Assembly: GCF_000962805.1 (NCBI RefSeq) | Contig: NZ_JZTW01000004.1 | Coordinates: forward strand, 62,001-126,000 | DNA: 64,000 bases | Origin: Pseudarthrobacter chlorophenolicus | GTDB taxonomy: Bacteria; Actinomycetota; Actinomycetes; Actinomycetales; Micrococcaceae | Direction: 5' to 3' | Program-made: the position numbers and the translations under genes | Shown: one piece after another, positions 36,326 through 45,543 of the stretch | Position numbering within the stretch: position 1 is the first letter of the stretch | How the letters are laid out: each line of letters starts with the position of its first letter | The notes under the pieces: model-generated | What the model saw: only the letters and a program-made list of their open reading frames with translations | Databases searched by the model: none | Told to the model about the DNA's origin: nothing

Positions 36326-38503
36326 TTAGTTGGAACCGGGACCCGGCGCCACGCCAGAAGCCACGCCCGGCGGGAGGAACCGCTTGCCGTTGACCCGCTC
36401 CGAGGCGCCCACCCGGTCGAGGTACGGCGTGATGCCGCCCAGGAACATGGGCCACCCGGCGCCCAGGATCATGCAGAGGTCGATGTCCTCCGGTCCTGCC
36501 ACCACACCTTCGTCCAGCATGAGGCCGATTTCTTCTGCCAAGGCGTCCTGCGTGCGCCGCAGCACCTGATCGGCAGCGGAGGGGCTCGTGCCAAAGGACA
36601 TCAGCGACAGGGTGGCGTCCGGGATGGCCACCGAACCGTCCGGCCCGGTTTCCCAGAGGCCCTTCACGCCGTTGTCGATCAGCTTGTGGAGGTTGGCGGA
36701 GACCGGGAACCGGTCGCCGAAAGCAGCGTTCAGCGATTCCTGGACATGCTGGGCCACGGGCAGGCCCACCATGGCCAGCAGCGTGAAGGGGGACATCGGC
36801 AGGCCCATCGGCTTCAGGGCGCTGTCCGCGACGTCGGCCGGGGTGCCCTCATCGAAGGCGGCCGTCACCTCGCCCATCAGGCGCAGCAGGATTCGGTTGA
36901 CCACGAAGGCGGCAGCGTCCTTGACCAGCACGCCGGTCTTCTTCAGGGCCTTTGCGAGTTCGAAGGCGGTGGCCAAGACGGCGTCGTCGGTCCGCGGGGC
37001 GCGCACGATCTCCAGCAGCGGCATCACGGCCACCGGGTTGAAGAAGTGGAAACCCACCAGCCGTTCAGGGTGCTGCAGGTCCTCGGCCATGGCCGTCACC
37101 GAGAGCGAGGACGTGTTGGTGGCCAGGATGCAGTCTGCCGAAACGACAGCCTCCAGTTCGGCGAACACCTGCTTCTTGACGCCGAGTTCCTCGAAGACCG
37201 CTTCGATCACGAAGTCAGCGTCGGCGAAGGCGTCCTTGGACACCGAACCGGACACCAGGGCTTTGGTGCGGTTGGCGGCGTCCGCGCTGATCCGCTTCTT
37301 CGCCAGCAGTTTGTCCACCTCGCCGTGGACGTAGTTGACGCCCTTGTCCACCCTGGCCTGGTCAATGTCGGTCAGCACCACCGGCACCTTGAGCTGGCGG
37401 GCAAACAACAGGGCCAGTTGGCCCGCCATCAGGCCCGCTCCCACCACACCGACCTTGGTGACTGGGCGGGCAAGTTTGCGGTCGGGTGCGCCGGCAGGAC
37501 GTTTGGACCGCTTCTGGACGAGGTCCAGGAAGGCGTACACGGTGGCCCGGAACTCGTCCGTCTGCATCAGCCCGGCCAGTGTTTCGCATTCCAGCGCCGC
37601 CGATTCGGACTGGCTCATGGTGCGGTTGGCTTCCATCAGGTCCAGCACCTTGCCCGGGGCAGGCGCCGCGTTGGAGGTTTTGGACTCCACGAAGTTCCGG
37701 CCAGCCGCCACCGCGGCCGCCCAGCGTTCCGCGACGTCCGGGTGGGAGGCGTCGACGGCGTTGGCGCGTTCCGGGACCAGCTCGCCGGAGATGACTTTCG
37801 CGGCCCACGACACGGACTGCTCCAGGAAGTCTGCGGGTTCGAACAGGGCATCCGCGACGCCAAGGTCGAAGGCCTGCGGCCCGCTGAGGGTCCGGTTGTT
37901 GCTGAGCGGGTTCTCGATCATCACCTTGACGGCGTTCTCCGGCCCTATCAGGCGGGGGAGCAGGTAGACGCCGCCCCAGCCCGGGACCAGCCCCAGGAGG
38001 GCTTCGGGAAGGGCCAGGGCGCCGGCGCCGGCGGACACGGTGCGGTAGGTGGACTGCAGTGCGATTTCCAGTCCGCCGCCCAGGGCGGTGCCGTTAATGA
38101 AAGCGAAGCTGGGTACGCCCAGGTTGGCCAGCGTTGCATATACATCGTGGCCCAGTTGGGCCATGTGGAGGCCGTGCTCGCGCTCTTCGAGAGATTTCAC
38201 GGCAGAGAGGTCGGCTCCGGCCACGAGGTAGTACGGCTTACCGGTAACCCCGACGCCGGCGATCTCACCGCGGGCGGCGCGGTCCCGCAAGCCTTCCAGC
38301 ACCATGCCCAGTTCCACGAGCGTATTGGGACCCAGTGTGGTGGGTTTGCTGTGGTCCAGTCCGTTGTCGAGCGTGACCAGGGCAAATGTTCCGGGGCTTG
38401 CCTTGCCGGGGGCGGCGGGAAGCGGAATATCCTGCACGTAGGAATGGGTGACTGTTTCATTGGGGAACAGGCTGGCGAAGTCGGTGAAATCTGCGGCGCT
38501 CAT
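36326..38503 (-). CDS. fadB: Fatty-acid oxidation alpha subunit: enoyl-CoA hydratase / 3-hydroxyacyl-CoA dehydrogenase
   Basis: 725 aa. The N-terminal crotonase domain (AGADLSAVKSLEE, FINGTALGGGLEIALQ, LPRLIGPENAV) hydrates enoyl-CoA. The C-terminal dehydrogenase has the NAD-binding VGVVGAGLMAGQLALLFARQ and the catalytic-His segment LVGFHFFNPVAVMPLLEIV. Its partner FadA is directly upstream with an ATGA overlap. The start ATG 38503 gives MSAADFTDFASLF. Confidence 0.95.
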   Translation of the reverse strand: MSAADFTDFASLFPNETVTHSYVQDIPLPAAPGKASPGTFALVTLDNGLDHSKPTTLGPNTLVELGMVLEGLRDRAARGEIAGVGVTGKPYYLVAGADLSAVKSLEEREHGLHMAQLGHDVYATLANLGVPSFAFINGTALGGGLEIALQSTYRTVSAGAGALALPEALLGLVPGWGGVYLLPRLIGPENAVKVMIENPLSNNRTLSGPQAFDLGVADALFEPADFLEQSVSWAAKVISGELVPERANAVDASHPDVAERWAAAVAAGRNFVESKTSNAAPAPGKVLDLMEANRTMSQSESAALECETLAGLMQTDEFRATVYAFLDLVQKRSKRPAGAPDRKLARPVTKVGVVGAGLMAGQLALLFARQLKVPVVLTDIDQARVDKGVNYVHGEVDKLLAKKRISADAANRTKALVSGSVSKDAFADADFVIEAVFEELGVKKQVFAELEAVVSADCILATNTSSLSVTAMAEDLQHPERLVGFHFFNPVAVMPLLEIVRAPRTDDAVLATAFELAKALKKTGVLVKDAAAFVVNRILLRLMGEVTAAFDEGTPADVADSALKPMGLPMSPFTLLAMVGLPVAQHVQESLNAAFGDRFPVSANLHKLIDNGVKGLWETGPDGSVAIPDATLSLMSFGTSPSAADQVLRRTQDALAEEIGLMLDEGVVAGPEDIDLCMILGAGWPMFLGGITPYLDRVGASERVNGKRFLPPGVASGVAPGPGSN

Positions 38504-39795
38504 GCTGTGGCTCCTTCGGTCTGGACTGCTGCCGGGGCGGTGGTTGCTGTTCCCGTGGTGCCGGTGCCGCCACTGTAGTCGGCGTGGTGCGGGTTTTCCC
38601 AGATAACGGTTCCGCCCATGCCGAGACCCACGCACATGGCGGTGATGCCGTAGCGCACTGACGGATCCTCTTCGAACTGGCGCGCCAGCTGGGTCATCAG
38701 CCGGACGCCGGAGGAGGCGAGAGGGTGGCCCACGGCAATCGCGCCGCCATAGCGGTTAACGCGGGGGTCGTCGTCGGGAATGCCGAAGTGGTCCAGGAAG
38801 CTCAGGACCTGGACGGCGAACGCCTCGTTGATCTCGAAGAGGCCGATGTCGCCGATGGTAAGGCCGGCGTTCTGCAGCGCCTTCTCGGTGGCCGGGACCG
38901 GGCCGATGCCCATGACGTCCGGCTCCACGCCGGCATAGGCGTAGCTGACCAGCCGCATCTTCACCGGGAGGCCAAGCTCAGCCGCAGCTTCCCCCGAGGC
39001 CAGGACGGCGGCGGTGGCACCGTCATTGAGGCCCGCGGAGTTGCCGGCGGTAACCCGGCCGTGCGCGCGGAAAGGAGTGCGGAGTCCGGCGAGGTCGGTG
39101 ACTGTGGTCCCGGGACGCGGCGGTTCGTCCACGCTGTGCACGGTCCAGCCCTGGCCCGGTTTGCGGCCGGCCACCGGTACCAGGTCGGGCTGGATCCGGC
39201 CCTCGCGGTAGGCTGCGGCCAGCTTGTCCTGGGATGCGACGGCGTAGGCGTCGCTGCGCTCCTTGGTGATGGCGGGAAAGCGGTCATGCAGGTTCTCGGC
39301 GGTGTTGCCCATGTTCAGGGCGGCGGGGTCCACCAGCCGTTCGGACATGAACCGGGGGTTCGGGTCGGCGCCGGAGCCCATGGGGTGGTTGCCCATGTGC
39401 TCCACTCCGCCGGCGATGACGACGTCGTACGCGCCGAAGCCGATGCCGCCGGCCGTTGACGTTACGGCGGTCATGGCACCGGCGCACATGCGGTCCACGG
39501 CAAAGCCCGGAACGGTGCGTGGCAGTCCGGCCAGCAGCGCAGCGGTCCTGCCCAGGGTGAGGCCCTGGTCGCCGGTCTGGGTGGTGGCGGCAATGGCCAC
39601 CTCATCCACCCGCCCGGGCGGCAGCGAGGGGTTCCGGCGCAGCAGCTCGCGAATGCATTTAACGATCAGGTCGTCGGCGCGGGTACCGGCATGGATCCCC
39701 TTCTCGCCGGCCCGGCCGAAGGGCGTGCGGAGGCCGTCAACAAAGACGACGTCGCGGACAGTGCGCCGGGAGGCGCCGCTTCCGGTGTGGCTCAC
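38500..39795 (-). CDS. fadA: Acetyl-CoA acyltransferase (3-ketoacyl-CoA thiolase)
   Basis: Thiolytic last step of beta-oxidation. 431 aa. Nucleophilic Cys in VDRMCAGAMTAV, the His motif GGAIAVGHPLASSGVR and the second Cys in AMCVGLGMGGTV are intact. GTG start behind GAGGAG. First gene of the fadA-fadB pair; the promoter at 39868-39896 is overlapped by a palindrome. Confidence 0.95.
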   Translation of the reverse strand: MSHTGSGASRRTVRDVVFVDGLRTPFGRAGEKGIHAGTRADDLIVKCIRELLRRNPSLPPGRVDEVAIAATTQTGDQGLTLGRTAALLAGLPRTVPGFAVDRMCAGAMTAVTSTAGGIGFGAYDVVIAGGVEHMGNHPMGSGADPNPRFMSERLVDPAALNMGNTAENLHDRFPAITKERSDAYAVASQDKLAAAYREGRIQPDLVPVAGRKPGQGWTVHSVDEPPRPGTTVTDLAGLRTPFRAHGRVTAGNSAGLNDGATAAVLASGEAAAELGLPVKMRLVSYAYAGVEPDVMGIGPVPATEKALQNAGLTIGDIGLFEINEAFAVQVLSFLDHFGIPDDDPRVNRYGGAIAVGHPLASSGVRLMTQLARQFEEDPSVRYGITAMCVGLGMGGTVIWENPHHADYSGGTGTTGTATTAPAAVQTEGATA

Positions 39796-39867
39796 GTATA
39801 ACTCCTCATCGAGACGTAGGCGCCGCGCACATGCCGAAGGACGGCAGGGTGTGCGGCATTACGTCCG

Positions 39868-39896
39868 ATGTTACTCGTGAGTAACTTAGGCTGCAA
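39868..39896 (-). promoter_or_regulatory. fadAB promoter with overlapping TetR-type palindrome
   Basis: On the minus strand TTGCAG (39891-39896) and TAACAT (39868-39873) are exactly 17 bp apart. The inverted repeat GTTACTC-GT-GAGTAAC (39870-39885) covers part of the spacer and most of the -10, so a bound repressor would block RNA polymerase. The leader to the fadA GTG is about 65 nt. Confidence 0.65.
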
Positions 39897-39922
39897 GGCC
39901 GGCGTAATAGGGCGTCGGAAGG

Positions 39923-41254
39923 CTAGCTGCCCGCGGTGACAGCGGCTTTCGGCTCCTTGGGCGGAAGCGGCTGCGGGTCCAGGAAGGCGCGGGTGATGAG
40001 TGGGGCCGTGAGCTCCACCTGCCATTCGCGGGCACCGAGTCCGCGCAGCTCCGAGGCCACCGAGTCTTCGCTGATCGCCGCCGGCGGGCGCCAGGCAACC
40101 CGGCGCAGGAAGTCCGGCGTCAGCAGGTTTTCCACCGGGAGGTTCAGCTGGTCGGCGCGTTCCTGCAGCAGCGGCCTGGCGGTGGCGAGCCTCGCGGCAG
40201 CCTCGGGGTCGCGTTCCGCCCAGACCCTGGGCGGGGGCGGGGCGTTGGTGGCCAGGTGCAGCGGCGGAAGATCGTCCAGGTCCTGGGCTGCGGCAATGCA
40301 ACGGAGCCACCGGGGAGCTTCACGCTGGGCCGCCCTGCCATGGAAGCCCTTGGTCCCCAGGAGCTGGGGAACGGTGGCAGGCATGGCCTTGGCGGCGGAC
40401 ACCAATGCCGAGTCCGGGATGAGCCGGCCCGGTGCGACGTCGCGCTTGCGGGCCAAAGAGTCGCGTTCCAGCCACAGTTCCCTGACGGCGGCCAGTTGGC
40501 GCCGGTCCCGGATCTGGTGCAGGCCGGAGGTCTTCCGCCACGGGTCCAGCCGCGGCGGAGCAATGCCCGCTGCCAGGATCGCGGCAAACTCCTGTTCGGC
40601 ATACTCCAGCTTGCCGTCGGCCTGGAGCAGTTCCACCAGCTCTTCACGCAGCTCACTGAGGACCTCGACGTCCAGTGCTGCATAGCGCAGCCACGGTTCC
40701 GGGAGGGGCCGGGTGGACCAGTCGGCGGCGGAGTGCTCCTTGGCCAGGCCGAAACCGAGAAGCTGTTCGATGACGGCCGCAAGGCCCACGCGGGGAAGCC
40801 CTGCCAGCCGGGCAGCGAGTTCGGTGTCGAAGAGCTTGTCCGGCCACATGCCCAGCTCCGACAGGCACGGAAGGTCCTGGGTTGCGGCGTGCAGGATCCA
40901 CTCGACGCCGCGGAGCGCATCGTTAATGATGGCGAGGTCGTCAAAAGGCTCGGGATCGATCAGCCATGTGCCGGCGCCTTCGCGGCGGATCTGGACGAGG
41001 AAGGCGCGCTGGCCGTAGCGGAATCCTGAGGCCCGCTCTGCATCCACTCCTGCCGGTCCGGTTCCTGCGGCGATGGCGGCTGCGCAGCGTTCGAGTCCGG
41101 CCTGGGTCTCGATGACCAGGGGGACGCCCTCACGGGGTGCGTCGAGTTCGATGATTTCGGGGATGGGGCTGTCGAAGCCCTCCACGGTGATATGGGGTGC
41201 GGTATCAGCAGCCGGAGCGCCGGCCGTGGTGTTTTCCGGGTTGTTAGGGGTCAT
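39923..41254 (-). CDS. rnd: Ribonuclease D-family 3'-5' exonuclease with HRDC domain
   Basis: 443 aa. DEDD exonuclease residues appear in GVDAERASGF, ILHAATQDLPCL and RYAALDVEVLSEL. An HRDC-type helical domain follows (LWLERDSLARKRDVAPGRLIPDSAL), with a second partial one after it. It is probably involved in tRNA/RNA 3'-end processing. A TAAACT -10 box lies 9 nt before the ATG. It is downstream of DUF3000 on the same strand. Confidence 0.92.
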   Translation of the reverse strand: MTPNNPENTTAGAPAADTAPHITVEGFDSPIPEIIELDAPREGVPLVIETQAGLERCAAAIAAGTGPAGVDAERASGFRYGQRAFLVQIRREGAGTWLIDPEPFDDLAIINDALRGVEWILHAATQDLPCLSELGMWPDKLFDTELAARLAGLPRVGLAAVIEQLLGFGLAKEHSAADWSTRPLPEPWLRYAALDVEVLSELREELVELLQADGKLEYAEQEFAAILAAGIAPPRLDPWRKTSGLHQIRDRRQLAAVRELWLERDSLARKRDVAPGRLIPDSALVSAAKAMPATVPQLLGTKGFHGRAAQREAPRWLRCIAAAQDLDDLPPLHLATNAPPPPRVWAERDPEAAARLATARPLLQERADQLNLPVENLLTPDFLRRVAWRPPAAISEDSVASELRGLGAREWQVELTAPLITRAFLDPQPLPPKEPKAAVTAGS

Positions 41255-41263
41255 GATGCCCCC

Positions 41264-41269
41264 AGTTTA
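41264..41269 (-). promoter_or_regulatory. -10 box for rnd
   Basis: TAAACT on the minus strand, 9 nt before the rnd ATG. No ribosome site lies between; this fits a leaderless or very short leader. Confidence 0.35.
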
Positions 41270-41324
41270 CCGGTCCGGCGCGCCGGCGGTCCGCTGGCCG
41301 GATGCCGGCAGGGCTGGGCGGGCG

Positions 41325-41975
41325 TCAGTTCCGGCGCCGCTGCGGGAGGGGCGTGACGCCGTCGGGCAGGGGCGGGAGGCCTGCGAAGGTGCACACCATG
41401 TCGGACCACGCTTCGAGGTGTGCGGTGACGTCCGGCGTTGCGGGGGTCCAGGATGCCCGCAGTTCAATGTCGATGGTCCCGGGCCGTTCGGAGAGGGTTC
41501 CGAAGCTTTCGGACAGGACCCGGGTGGCGGTACCGCCCGCGGCCCGGTAGGGCGCATTGTGGTTTTCCAGGGCCTCCACCAGCCAGGTCCAGGCCACCGT
41601 TCCGAGCATCTCGTCGTTGCCCATATCCGGTTCAAGCTCCGCACGGATATAGGTGACGATCCTGAACTCCCCGTCCCACACGTCCGAGCCTTCGGGATCG
41701 TGCAGCAGGATGAAGCGCCCGGTGGCGAGCTCCGTGTCGCTGTCTTCCCCGGTCCCGGCGGCCGCCAGGGCCATTGCCGCCGGTCCATGCAGGGGAGGCG
41801 CCGCGGTTCCGGCGCCCTGGGCCAGGACTTCCGCGCCCAGGGCGACGGCGAAGGGTGCCAGGCGGGCCGGCGCGGGGATTTCCGCGAGGTGGAGTTCCTT
41901 GCGGCACCGGGCTTTCCTGAGGGTTCCCAAGGCGTGGAGGAAATCCGGGGGAACCTGGTCAAGTGCGTTCACCAT
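41325..41975 (-). CDS. DUF3000 protein
   Basis: 216 aa, soluble. Conserved segments are PPDFLHALGTLRKAR, GRFILLHDPEGSDVWDGEFRIVTYIRAELE and WTWLVEALENHNAPY, the DUF3000 pattern. Function unknown. It commonly neighbours rnd in actinobacteria. GTG start. Confidence 0.9.
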   Translation of the reverse strand: MVNALDQVPPDFLHALGTLRKARCRKELHLAEIPAPARLAPFAVALGAEVLAQGAGTAAPPLHGPAAMALAAAGTGEDSDTELATGRFILLHDPEGSDVWDGEFRIVTYIRAELEPDMGNDEMLGTVAWTWLVEALENHNAPYRAAGGTATRVLSESFGTLSERPGTIDIELRASWTPATPDVTAHLEAWSDMVCTFAGLPPLPDGVTPLPQRRRN

Positions 41976-42030
41976 GGCAGATTACGCAACCCTTCAGGGC
42001 TGTCCGGGGAGGCTCGCCGTCGCGTGCGCC

Positions 42031-43128
42031 TCAGCCGGCCTGCCCGCCGTCGTAGTCCCGCAGTTCGTGGCGGATGGCGGCGATGAACGCATCCACGTCC
42101 TCTTCGGTGGTGTCGAAGGAACACATCCAGCGCACTTCCCTGGCGGCTTCGTCCCAGTCGTAGAACCGGAAGGATGCCCGGAGCCGGTCCGCCACTCCTT
42201 CGGGCAGCACGGCGAAGACTCCGTTGGACTCCGTCTTCTGGGTGGGGCGCACGCCGTCGATGGAGTCCACCGCGGCGCGGAGCCTGGAAGCCATCGCGTT
42301 GGCATGGGAGGCCGAGCGCAGCCACAGGCCGCCTTCGAGGAGGGCGATGAACTGGGCGGACATGAAGCGCATTTTGGATGCCAGCTGCATGTTCATCTTG
42401 CGCAGGTACACCAGGCCGTGGGCGGCTTCGGGGTTCAGCGCCACCACCACCTCGCCGAACAGTAGGCCGTTCTTGGTACCGCCGAAGGAGAGGATGTCGA
42501 CGCCGGCGTCCCGGGTGAAGGCCCGCAGCGGCACCTGCAGGTGGGCTGCGGCGTTCGCCAGCCTGGCACCGTCCATGTGCAGTTTCATGCCCTTCGCATG
42601 GACATGGTCAGCGATGGCACGGACTTCATCGGGCGTGTAGCAGGTGCCCAGTTCGGTGGTCTGGGTTATGGAGACGGCCAGCGGCTGGGCGCGGTGCTCG
42701 TCGCCCCATCCCCACGCCTCCCTGTCGATCAGCTCCGGAGTCAGCTTTCCGTCCGGCGTGGGGACCTGCAGCAGCTTGATGCCGCCGATCCGCTCCGGGG
42801 CGCCGTTCTCGTCCATGTTGATGTGGGCGGTCGAGGCGCACACCACGGCTCCCCAGCGCGGCAGCAGTGACTGCAGCGAGAGGACGTTCGCCCCGGTTCC
42901 GTTGAACACGGGGAAGCATTCGATGCCGGGCCCGAAGTGCTCCTCCATGACCTCGTGCAGCCGGGAGGTGTAATCGTCCTCGCCGTAGGACACCTGGTGG
43001 CCTTCGTTGGCTGCGGCAAGCGCCGCAAGGATTTCCGGATGGACGCCGGAATAGTTGTCCGAGGCGAAGCCCCGCACATTGGGGTCGTGCAACCGAAGGG
43101 CCGCGCCGGTCTCTGCTGTGGTTGTCAT
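42031..43128 (-). CDS. PLP-dependent threonine-aldolase/beta-eliminating-lyase family enzyme
   Basis: 365 aa from ATG 43128; GTG 43140 is an alternative giving four more residues. Fold-type I PLP enzyme. FASDNYSGVHPEIL is the N-terminal signature, HMDGARLANAAAHL holds the Asp pairing with PLP, and DILSFGGTKNGLLFGE carries the Schiff-base lysine. It is named low-specificity L-threonine aldolase by family; its true substrate is uncertain. It is the last of a co-directional trio with an SDR and a DUF6421 protein. Confidence 0.88.
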   Translation of the reverse strand: MTTTAETGAALRLHDPNVRGFASDNYSGVHPEILAALAAANEGHQVSYGEDDYTSRLHEVMEEHFGPGIECFPVFNGTGANVLSLQSLLPRWGAVVCASTAHINMDENGAPERIGGIKLLQVPTPDGKLTPELIDREAWGWGDEHRAQPLAVSITQTTELGTCYTPDEVRAIADHVHAKGMKLHMDGARLANAAAHLQVPLRAFTRDAGVDILSFGGTKNGLLFGEVVVALNPEAAHGLVYLRKMNMQLASKMRFMSAQFIALLEGGLWLRSASHANAMASRLRAAVDSIDGVRPTQKTESNGVFAVLPEGVADRLRASFRFYDWDEAAREVRWMCSFDTTEEDVDAFIAAIRHELRDYDGGQAG

Positions 43129-43202
43129 GCCTTTGCTCACATTCCCAGTCTATGTATGGCTTGCGGTGGAGGGGTGCCCCTGCACGGCGGGGTCCTGAAG
43201 GG

Positions 43203-43937
43203 TCACGGAGCCAGCCGGACCCGGGTACCGTTCAGATCGGCCGCCGGGACGTCGAACAGCCCCACCACCGCTTCCGCGAGTTCGGCCACGTCCGTGGCTC
43301 CCGGGAAAGTCCGCTCCGGGTGGCTGCGGCGCAGCCCGTCGTCCATAAGGGCTTTCACCACGAGGACGACGGCGGCCGCCTGCCCGCCGCTGCCGGCTGC
43401 GGACGCGCGGCGGAAACCGTCCGCTACGGCGAGGGTCCACGCTTCGGCGGCAGCCTTGGCGGCAACATAGCTGGCCACTCCGGCCGCCGGGCTTTCCACG
43501 GCGGTGGAGGAAACCATGGCGAACCTGCCGTGCGGGGAGGCGGCGATGTCGTCAAAAAATACCCGGGTGATGTTGCGCAGCGTCGTGACGGCACCCCGCT
43601 CGAGGAAATCCCAGTCCTCGTCGGACTGGTCGGGGATGCCCTGCGCTCCCCGCCATCCGCCCACCAGATGGATGACGGCGTCGACGGTACCGGCCTGGCG
43701 CGCGACGTCGTCGCGGAGCTGCCTGACGCCGTCGAGTTCGGCGAGGTCGCACACGCGGGGCGTGACGCCGTCGCCCGCCTGCTGTGCTGCTGACTCGATC
43801 CGCTGCTGGTCGGAACCCACCGTAATGACCCGGTGCCCGGCCGCGCGGAGGGCGCCGGCGACGGCGACGCCGGAGGCTCCGCTCCCACCCGTGACCAGGA
43901 CGGTGAGCGCCGGAAGTGTCCCGGAGGTTCCGCTCAC
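43203..43937 (-). CDS. Short-chain dehydrogenase/reductase
   Basis: 244 aa. Cofactor motif VTGGSGASGVAVAG, then catalytic Ser in AMVSSTAVES and the Tyr-Lys pair in SYVAAKAAAEAW. I chose GTG 43937 because it overlaps the DUF6421 stop as GTGA; a longer frame would run deep into that gene. Substrate unknown. It sits between DUF6421 and the threonine-aldolase-like gene. Confidence 0.9.
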   Translation of the reverse strand: MSGTSGTLPALTVLVTGGSGASGVAVAGALRAAGHRVITVGSDQQRIESAAQQAGDGVTPRVCDLAELDGVRQLRDDVARQAGTVDAVIHLVGGWRGAQGIPDQSDEDWDFLERGAVTTLRNITRVFFDDIAASPHGRFAMVSSTAVESPAAGVASYVAAKAAAEAWTLAVADGFRRASAAGSGGQAAAVVLVVKALMDDGLRRSHPERTFPGATDVAELAEAVVGLFDVPAADLNGTRVRLAP

Positions 43938-45298
43938 AGTGCCGAGCTGCCGGTGATGCCTGCGGTGGACTCGATGACTGGGCGCATTTTCTTCTCCAAG
44001 GCCTCGTAGAACATGGACAGCGGGAATTCGTCGTCCAGCACCTGGTCCGTCAGTCCGCGCGGGGCGCCGGACAGAGGGAGGGCGTCCGGACCCTTTGCCC
44101 ACACGGATGCGGGGTTGGGCGTAACCGTGCCCGAGATGAGCTCGTAGGCTGCCAGCCAGTGGGCGGTCTTGGGGCGGTCGATGGAGCGCCAGTAGAGATC
44201 GTCAATCCGGGCTCCAAGCGCCATGACGGCCTCCGGAATCCCGTCCCAGTCGATGGTGAGGCGGGTATCGGTCCAGTGCAGCACGTGCTGCTGGTGCAGC
44301 CAGGCGAACAGCAGCTGTCCGCCCAGGCCGTCGTAGTTGCGGACGCGGCTGCCGGTGATGGCGAAGCGGAAGATCCGGTCGAAGATCACGGCGTACTGCA
44401 CCAGTTTGGCGTGCCGGCGGGCTTCTGGATCGGCGTCGTCGTCCTTCTCGATGCGCACGGATTCCCGGAAGGCTGTGAGGTCGCAGCGGAGTTCTTCCAG
44501 CGAGTACAGGAAGAAGGGCATGCGCTGCTTGATCATGAACGGATCAAAGGGCAGGTCGCCGCGCATGTGGGTGCGGTCGTGGATCAGGTCCCACATGACG
44601 AACGTGGCCTCGGTGAGCTCCTGGTCCGCGAGCAGCTCGGCTGCATCCGCGGGCAGTTCCAGGCGGGTGGTTTCGGCAGCGGCTTTGAGCACCCGCCGGA
44701 AGCGTGCGGCCTCGCGGTCCGCGAAGATGGCGCCCCAAGTGAAAGTGGGGGTGGTGCTGACAGCCACTGTCTCGGGGAAAAGGACTGCCGAGTTGGTGTC
44801 GTAGCCCGCGGTGAAGTCCACGAACCGGATGGGAACAAACAGTTTATTGGTGTAGTCGCCTGACTCCAGGCCGGCGATGAACTCGGGCCAGATGACCTCG
44901 ATCAGGACGGCCTCCACCAGCCTGCTGCTGCTGCCGTTCTGGGTGTACATGGGGAAGACCACCAGGTGCTGGAGGCCGTCCTGCCGCTGTTCCTGGGGCT
45001 GGAAGGACAACAGTGAGGAGAGGAAATCCGGAACAGCGAATCCGCCGGCAACCCAGGCCGCGAAGTCTGCGCAGACGGCGTCCAGGTAGGCGGCGTCATG
45101 GGGGAAGGCGGGGGCCAAAGCCCGGACGGCGTCCACGATGCTGTCAACGTGCTGGGCTGCCGTGGCGTGGCTGGCTCCATCCGGCACGGAGCCGTCCGGA
45201 GCCTGCAGGCCCTGGAGGGCCGACGCTGCGGTACGGAGGCGGATCCAGTCCTGGTTATCCGAGGAGATCCGGGGGACGGCGGTGAGGGTTTCAGTCAT
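43934..45298 (-). CDS. DUF6421 family protein
   Basis: 454 aa, soluble, rich in aromatic residues. Distinct stretches are GGFAVPDFLSSLLSFQPQE, VFPMYTQNGSSSR, VMWDLIHDRTHMRGDLPFDPFMIK (two His-containing motifs that could bind a metal) and GLGGQLLFAWLHQQHVLHWTD. Family assignment is from memory and moderately sure; function unknown. The ATG at 45298 follows AAAGG. The coupling with an SDR and a PLP enzyme suggests one pathway, perhaps acting on an amino-acid or amino-alcohol compound (inference). Confidence 0.75.
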   Translation of the reverse strand: MTETLTAVPRISSDNQDWIRLRTAASALQGLQAPDGSVPDGASHATAAQHVDSIVDAVRALAPAFPHDAAYLDAVCADFAAWVAGGFAVPDFLSSLLSFQPQEQRQDGLQHLVVFPMYTQNGSSSRLVEAVLIEVIWPEFIAGLESGDYTNKLFVPIRFVDFTAGYDTNSAVLFPETVAVSTTPTFTWGAIFADREAARFRRVLKAAAETTRLELPADAAELLADQELTEATFVMWDLIHDRTHMRGDLPFDPFMIKQRMPFFLYSLEELRCDLTAFRESVRIEKDDDADPEARRHAKLVQYAVIFDRIFRFAITGSRVRNYDGLGGQLLFAWLHQQHVLHWTDTRLTIDWDGIPEAVMALGARIDDLYWRSIDRPKTAHWLAAYELISGTVTPNPASVWAKGPDALPLSGAPRGLTDQVLDDEFPLSMFYEALEKKMRPVIESTAGITGSSAL

Positions 45299-45384
45299 CG
45301 TCGCTGCCTTTCTGGGCGTTGCTTGCTTCTCTCTTTGGAGCGTAGCAAGCAACAAGCAGAACTAATCTGAAAAGCGTTTGAGGC

Positions 45385-45403
45385 TAAGAAAGACTGTTTC
45401 TTA
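45385..45403. promoter_or_regulatory. 19-bp palindrome upstream of the DUF6421 operon
   Basis: TAAGAAA-GACTG-TTTCTTA, a perfect 7-bp inverted repeat in an AT-rich patch of the 245-bp gap between msrB and DUF6421. A TACGCT element on the minus strand nearer the gene could be the -10. Candidate operator; the regulator is unknown. No gene is seen in this gap. Confidence 0.5.
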
Positions 45404-45543
45404 CTTCGGTGGCCAGCCTGTTGAGCGCGTCCGGTGCTGGGGGATGGCCGGTGCCGGACCCGCCCAGTCACCGGATGTGGTGTACCGGCGGGCGGGCCCG
45501 GTATAGCCTGCCGTTGCGCCCGCCGCCGGAGCTGGCTGCTGGA

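Noticed and set aside
36032-38578. Long plus-strand frame opposite fadB
   Set aside because: The minus-strand protein has complete crotonase and dehydrogenase motifs; the plus frame is Gly/His/Arg-rich with no motif.
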